Shown: positions 59,280-64,000 of the stretch, piece by piece
Numbering within the stretch: position 1 is the stretch's first letter
How the letters are laid out: the number at the start of each line of letters is the position of its first letter
Assembly (NCBI RefSeq): GCF_907165205.1
Contig: NC_058193.1
Span: forward strand, 29,029,521 to 29,093,520
DNA: 64,000 nucleotides
Origin: Coccinella septempunctata
Taxonomy: Eukaryota; Arthropoda; Insecta; Coleoptera; Coccinellidae
Direction: 5' to 3'
The notes under the pieces: generated by a model
The model's input: only the letters and a program-made list of their open reading frames with translations
What the model was told of the DNA's origin: nothing
Databases searched by the model: none
Translations under genes and position numbers: made by a program

Positions 59280-60192
59280 GTGTACTGCAGCCGAATTGAA
59301 GCTTTCTTGCTTACATAAAACGCGAGGTCCATCAAGAAATAAGAAAAATCAAGGATAGCTGGTGGAGAGAAAATGCTAGGGAAATACAAGATTACGGCGA
59401 TAACCATGACAACAGGCGATTTTTCGAAGCTATTAGAAATGTTTATGGCCCAAGCAGAAAAGCTAACTTCCCTATAAGAGATGCTCATGAAGTTACTCTA
59501 TCTGATGATAGAAAAATTCTCGAAAGATGGAAGGAGCATTACTTTCAGGTGTTGAATCAAAATAACGACTCGGATTTATCCATTTTAGACCGGCTCTCCG
59601 CTTATAGTCCGATGACATCACTTGATGACGAAATCTCAATGTCGGAAATCATAGGTGCGATAAAAAATATGAAAAATAATAAGTCATCAGGTCTAAAGGG
59701 CGTTCCAGCGAAGATTTTCAAAGCCGTGGATTAAGACATTCTCAATAGTCTCTTAACACTATTATACGCATGATCTGGGAACAAGGAGATGTGCCACAAG
59801 ACTTCAGAGACGCTTTAGTTATCAACCTTTATAAGAACAAAAGCGATACATCCAATTGCAACAATTACAGGGGCATATCGTTGCTAAGTGTAGCCGGAAA
59901 AATTCCCAGTGCGGCTTTCGACCCAATCAAGGTAATTTTTACACTGCCACAGCTACAAACGAAGGCCCGTCAACAACAATCAAGGATCTATACAGCCTAT
60001 ATGGCTTTAAGTAAGGCCTTCGACTCGGTGAATCGGAGAGCGCTATGGAAAATCATGGGACGTCTTGGAGTACCCGAAAAATTCTTAGCAGTGTGTAAAA
60101 GCCCCCAACAACACCGCTAGAATACAGTATAATGGCTCTACAACCGACCATTTCTTAACCAACTCTGGAATATAACAAGGCTGCGTGTTACG
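59280..60192 (+). pseudogene. LINE-A reverse-transcriptase domain, N-terminal half
   Basis: Fragments in three frames: WWRENAREIQDYGDNHDNRR, a MKNNKSSGLKGVPAKIFKA block (usual GPDGIPAE), FRDALVINLYKNKSD, NNYRGISLLSVAGK and LSKAFDSVNRRALW, with the first catalytic Asp. It ends around QGCVL. An internal deletion has removed the usual GFRP-type block. Stops at 59732 and 60118. The family match to LINE-A is inferred from context and the complementary half at 60193-61290. Confidence 0.75.
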
Positions 60193-61290
60193 CATTCATT
60201 CATTCATTCATTGCTGTATCCCGTTGCCGGGAATGAATCTACAAAAAGACGCAAAAAGGGGAAAAAAACAAAAAGAAAAGAAAAAGAAAGGCAAAAAAAA
60301 TATATATAATTTTTCAGGGCTAATTGCGACTGTGTGCTCTCCTGTGACTGTAGAGACCCAACCGTGACCTACATATCCTACCACACTCCGGGCATGGATA
60401 GTCACCAACCAGATCTGGCCGCTGCTGTATCCTTCTCGAGTCTGCATTATAACTGTGTACTAAAGACCTCCACTGTGACCTGTCTAACGCTAGTTGTTCC
60501 CAGTTATGATTGGCATTAACTGATTTTAGGGATTGATGTAGTGTATCCTTAAACCGCTTATACTGGCCTCCTGGTTTCCGGGCTCCCTCAGTGAATTCGC
60601 CATATAGAACTATTTTGGGGAGTCTTGTAACTTGCATCCTCAGAATGTGGCCGCTCCATCTGAGTGGGGCCCTCGTTACTTGAGTCTCAATTGTTGTACA
60701 ACTCGCGCGTTGCATTCGAAACTTTGTGGAACCATCTGATGTGCATTATCTGTCTTAGATGACGTTGTTGCGTTTGTTCAAGCTGTTTAATATATCGCCT
60801 GTAGGGCGTCCAGCTTTCGCTTCCGTAAAGAAGCGTTGGGAGGACCACTGCTTTGTAAACAGCTGTCTTGGTCTTCAGATTGAGGTCGTGATTTTGAAAC
60901 ACTCTATCCTTTAGCTTCCAGAATGCCCGTGATGCCGAATTGATACGGTTGTGTATTTCCGTGTCAAGGTTAGCCCTAGTATTTATGAAGCTTCCCAAGT
61001 ATTTGAACTGCACGACCTGTTCTAGAGTTTCATTCTCCAGGCTGATATCTGTTTGAAGGCTTTCTGGCGGACTTATCAGGATTTTGGTTTTGTCGATATT
61101 GAGTCTAAGGCCTAAAGCTTCGTATATATGTTTATAGGTGTCCAACATTATCTGTAGATCTTCCGAGCTGCTAGCGATATCAGAATTGGAGGAGAAGATA
61201 GATCCGACTTTTGAATATTTTAAATCTCTGATTTCTGGTGGCATATGGCTAAGTTCTAACTTCAGTCGAAAAGGAGTCACCTTTAAAACA
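60193..61290 (-). pseudogene. LINE-A copy, 3' half
   Basis: On the minus strand this starts near QGVLKVTPFRLKLEL (about 61290) and passes through a degenerate catalytic-box region (SNSDIASSSEDLQIML). It then reads LRLNIDKTKILI, FKYLGSFINTRANLDTEI, VVLPTLLYGSESWTP and, in 60320-60715, RWSGHILRMQV...LYGEFTEGARKPGG with the terminal finger CPECGRICRSRLGLYSHRR. The tail is (GAAT)n at 60193-60212. The frame breaks near 60700. Confidence 0.82.
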
Positions 61291-62092
61291 CCCTGTTTGT
61301 CGAGGCATCCATCTTCTCAGAACCTAAGATACTTTCCAAGACTAGATGAAAAATCCTTTCCAGGGATACTTGAGAATATCTGAAAAAAAGTACACCTCTC
61401 CACTTTCAAAGAGAAGACAATCCCCACAACAAGAGCAAATTCTAATTTTTCCTTGTAATGCATTTTCTTCTGACGCTGCAAGCGGATAGGTATCGAAATT
61501 TAATTCACGACACAAAACAAACTCGGAGTAAAAGTTCCTTTGTTGTCGAATTTCATACCTGTTTTGATCTCATTCCCGTTTCCTTTACCCGGCTCTTGCA
61601 GTCAAACTTCGGCATAAGTTTAAATTACGAACAGAACGATTTCCATTCAGGCATTCCATTATTCCGGTGAAGTTAGTTAGCAAATTAATTATTATCCTCA
61701 TAACGATTAGCGAAAACTGCGACAGCCATTTCGCTACGACGACGCTGGATGGATGGATGGAGGGGGGATGGCGAACAGAAGGAAATAATTAGCTGTTTGG
61801 ACTTGTTTCGAACAGCATCGCTCAGTATGCCGGTCGTGTTTCGAATTGTGGAAATCGTTACTTTTTGTAGTAACCGTGGAATAGTTGGCGTGTAAAGGAG
61901 CCGTTTGATTCAATTACGAATTTCTTGACTTTCCTGGTGAATGAACCGCACCATAGATGTTCGTGCCTCGAAAAATTATTCAGATATAGGGAGCATCTCT
62001 AAATTATTCCTCACTCTTCTTCGTTTTTGTTATGTGCCCCTTTCTCGAGTAGTGCAGAATGCCTAGTAGCAGACCGAAGTAAACAAGATTCA
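61291..62092. other. Unassigned intergenic sequence
   Basis: Only a short (GGAT)n run at about 61749 stands out. Confidence 0.4.
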
Positions 62093-62353
62093 CTCATTCA
62101 TTGCTGAATCTCGTTACCGAGAATAAATCTACAAAAAGACTGATAAACCGGACTATCGGTGCGATCAAACTTATAATTTCTTAGGGCTACTTGGAACTGT
62201 GTGCCCTCTTGTGACTGAAGAGACCCAACCCTGACCTACAGATCCTTCCACACTCTGGGCATGGATGGTGACCAACCAGATCTGGCCGCCGGTGTATTCC
62301 TCTCGAGTCTCCATTATAGCTGTGGACCAAAGTCCTCCAGTGTGATCTGTCTA
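62093..62353 (-). pseudogene. LINE-A 3'-end fragment
   Basis: About 260 bases of the family's 3' end: tail CATTCATTGCTGAATCTCG, then the finger region (CACTCTGGGCATGG on the plus strand). It stops at about 62353, where T3 begins. Confidence 0.7.
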
Positions 62354-63680
62354 ACGCTAGTCTTTTGCTTTATCGACCTCATATTGTGTTACCTCTTACC
62401 GTTCAGGAAAGACGGCAACGATTACAGTGGTGCAGAGAACGAAAACATTGGAATATGGAATGGCATCAGGTCTCTCATCTCGATTCTCCTTGGGTGCACA
62501 TGATGGCCGAAGAAGGCTAAGAAGACGTCAAGGAGTAAGACGTGAACCTCATTTTGATGTTGAGCGTCATGTACACTGGACAGTAGGTGTAATGTTATGG
62601 GGTGCTATTGCATATGGAAGTAGGTCACTTTTCATTCATTCATTCATTGCTATATCCCGTTGCCGGGAATGAATCTACAAAAAGACGAAAGAAAAAAAAA
62701 CAAGGAGGTGCGAACAGACTTATAATCTTTTCAGGTCATGGATAGTCACCAACCAGATCTGGCGCCGCTGTATCCTTCTCAAGTCTCCATTATAACTGTG
62801 TACCGAAGACCTCCACTGTGACCTGTCTAACGCTAGTTGTTTCCACTTATGATTGGCATTAATTGATTTTAGGGATTGATGTAGTGGAGCCTTAAACCGC
62901 TTATACTGGCCTCCTGGTTTCCGGGCTCCCTCAGTGAATTCGCCGTATAGAGCTATTTTGGGGAGTCTTGTGTCTTGCATCCTCAGAATGTGGCCGCTCC
63001 ATCTGAGTCGGGCCCTCGTTACTTGAGTCTCAATTGTTGTACAACTCGCGCGCTGCACGACTTCTGCATTCGAAACTTTGTGGAACCATCTGATGTGCAT
63101 TATCTGTCTTAGATGACGCAACGTTGTTGCGTTTGTTCAAGCTGTTTAATATGTCGCCTGTAGGGCGTCCAGCTTTCGCTTCCGTAAAGAAGCGTTGGGA
63201 GGACCACTGCCTTGTAAACAGCTGTCTTGGTCTTCTGATTGAGGTCGTGATTTTGAAACACTCTATCCTTTAGCTTCCAGAATGCCCGAGGTCACTTTTA
63301 GTTTTTTACGAGGTATCATGACAGCGCTGCGTTACCTTCAAGAAATAGTGGAGCCATATGTTCTTCCCTACCTTAACCCGCTTGAGAATACAATATTTCA
63401 GCAAGATAATGCTCCACCTCATGTTGCCAGGGTTAGTTTAAACTTTTTTGAAGCGATCTATGTGAATCTTTTGTCATAGCCGCCTAGATCCCCCGATCTT
63501 TCGCCCATAGAGCCTGTTTGAGACATCATGGGTAGAAGGCTTGGAAATTTATCCCAGCCCCCACGGACTTTGGTGGTTCTGACACATGAAGTACAGGTAG
63601 CTTGGGATAGTGTCCCTCAAGACGAAATAGACCATCTTCTTGCATCAATGCAAAAAGGAGACGTATTGAGGGGTATATAA
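62354..63680 (+). pseudogene. Tc1-like element T3 transposase, interrupted by LINE-A
   Basis: Before the insertion: RRRQGVRREPHFDVERHVHW then GVMLWGAIAYGSRS (to 62632). After it: FLRGIMTALRYLQEIVEPYV, FQQDNAPPHVARV (second Asp, about 63400) and, past a TAG at 63478, PPRSPDLSPIEPV (Glu), MGRRLGNLSQPP and a C-terminal WDSVPQDEIDHLLASM. I count 34 residues between second Asp and Glu, so DD34E. The first Asp block is not clearly preserved. It belongs to a different subfamily from T1/T2. Confidence 0.82.
62633..63288 (-). mobile_element. LINE-A insertion into T3 with 11-bp target duplication
   Basis: AGGTCACTTTT is present at 62622-62632 and again at 63289-63299. The insert is minus-strand LINE-A, 5'-truncated, with its (GAAT)n tail at 62633. 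The frame 62720-63121 encodes RHLRQIMHIRWFHKVSN and RARLRWSGHILRMQD...LYGEFTEGARKPGG. The terminal finger is partly deleted. It is the cleanest boundary definition for this family. Confidence 0.9.
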
Positions 63681-64000
63681 ATAACCGCGTTGGACAAACA
63701 CATTATATTAACAAATTTAATGCAAAAATTATAAATCTTCCTTTTTTTTCTCCAAATTTTAATAATTTACTCCTTGCTATACTATCTGTTTTACTAAAAA
63801 AAAAACTGAAATTTAAACAGCTCCTTCTGGATGTTGCAGTTTCTTTGTCAGTTAGTATACAAGAGAGTTGAATTGAGTAAACCAGAGATCTATAGACCAA
63901 CTTCTCGAAGATACTATTACTTTATACAAGAGTATGTGGAAAAGAAGTCACACTGCACTTGCGTTCATCACAGAGGTCTTGAATGAATTGGAAAACTCAA
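63681..64000. other. Unassigned sequence at the window edge
   Basis: No gene recognised. It may hold the right end of T3 (63681-63720). Confidence 0.4.

Noticed and set aside
1..64000. tRNA, rRNA and snRNA genes
   Set aside because: No cloverleaf with A/B boxes or recognisable rRNA or snRNA sequence was seen by eye; a covariance scan would be needed to exclude a tRNA.

Overview
The window looks like insect nuclear DNA. It is AT-rich, carries one spliced G-protein-coupled-receptor gene, and is otherwise packed with decayed class I and class II transposable elements. A beetle is my guess from the general character of the repeats, but nothing here proves the order.

The only host gene I can identify with confidence is a serotonin receptor of the insect 5-HT7 type on the minus strand. 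Its exon for the N-terminus to TM5 is at 16232-17104 (possibly starting at 17128). Its exon for TM6, TM7 and the C-terminal tail is at 2913-3527. Donor and acceptor are canonical and both phase 0. A likely upstream exon lies at 17281-17461. The 12.7-kb intron in the third intracellular loop holds two mariner copies, a 2.4-kb fold-back element with a transposase remnant, several MITEs, a fold-back carrying two hammerhead ribozymes, and a Tc1-like element.

From 17.5 kb to the end no second host gene is supported. Layout: LINE-A fragment (18.2-18.9), MITE H (19.0), mariner M3 (21.4-22.6), large-TIR element N1 (23.2-24.5), nested CAGGGTG elements (26.5-28.8), a palindrome-array element inside a motif-rich block (29.6-32.0), mariner M4 (34.9-35.7), Tc1-like T2 (36.6-38.1), LINE-A (41.2-42.1), a second ribozyme-like fold-back (42.2-42.5), N2 with a GC-rich insert (44.1-45.8), CAGGGTG elements (47.3-48.7), a LOA/I-like LINE with RNase H split by a 930-bp TA-flanked element (49.9-51.8) and a second inverted copy of that element (53.4-54.3), a related TA-flanked element (55.2-56.0), N3 split by a CR1-like LINE (56.0-57.9), then LINE-A copies and a Tc1-like element T3 (59-63.7). 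All transposase and reverse-transcriptase frames seen are broken, so mobilisation in trans is the only activity one could infer.

The observations most worth following are: (1) a pair of inverted hammerhead ribozymes with a perfect catalytic core at 14.26-14.30 and 14.72-14.77 kb; (2) several sequence-unrelated elements that share a design, each carrying its own short motif at its ends and repeated inside in both orientations; (3) a TIR element whose subterminal regions are arrays of 30-bp near-perfect palindromes; (4) CAGGGTG-ended elements abutting each other at shared TATAC junctions. Coordinates of degenerate repeat ends are approximate to a few bases or, where stated, tens of bases.
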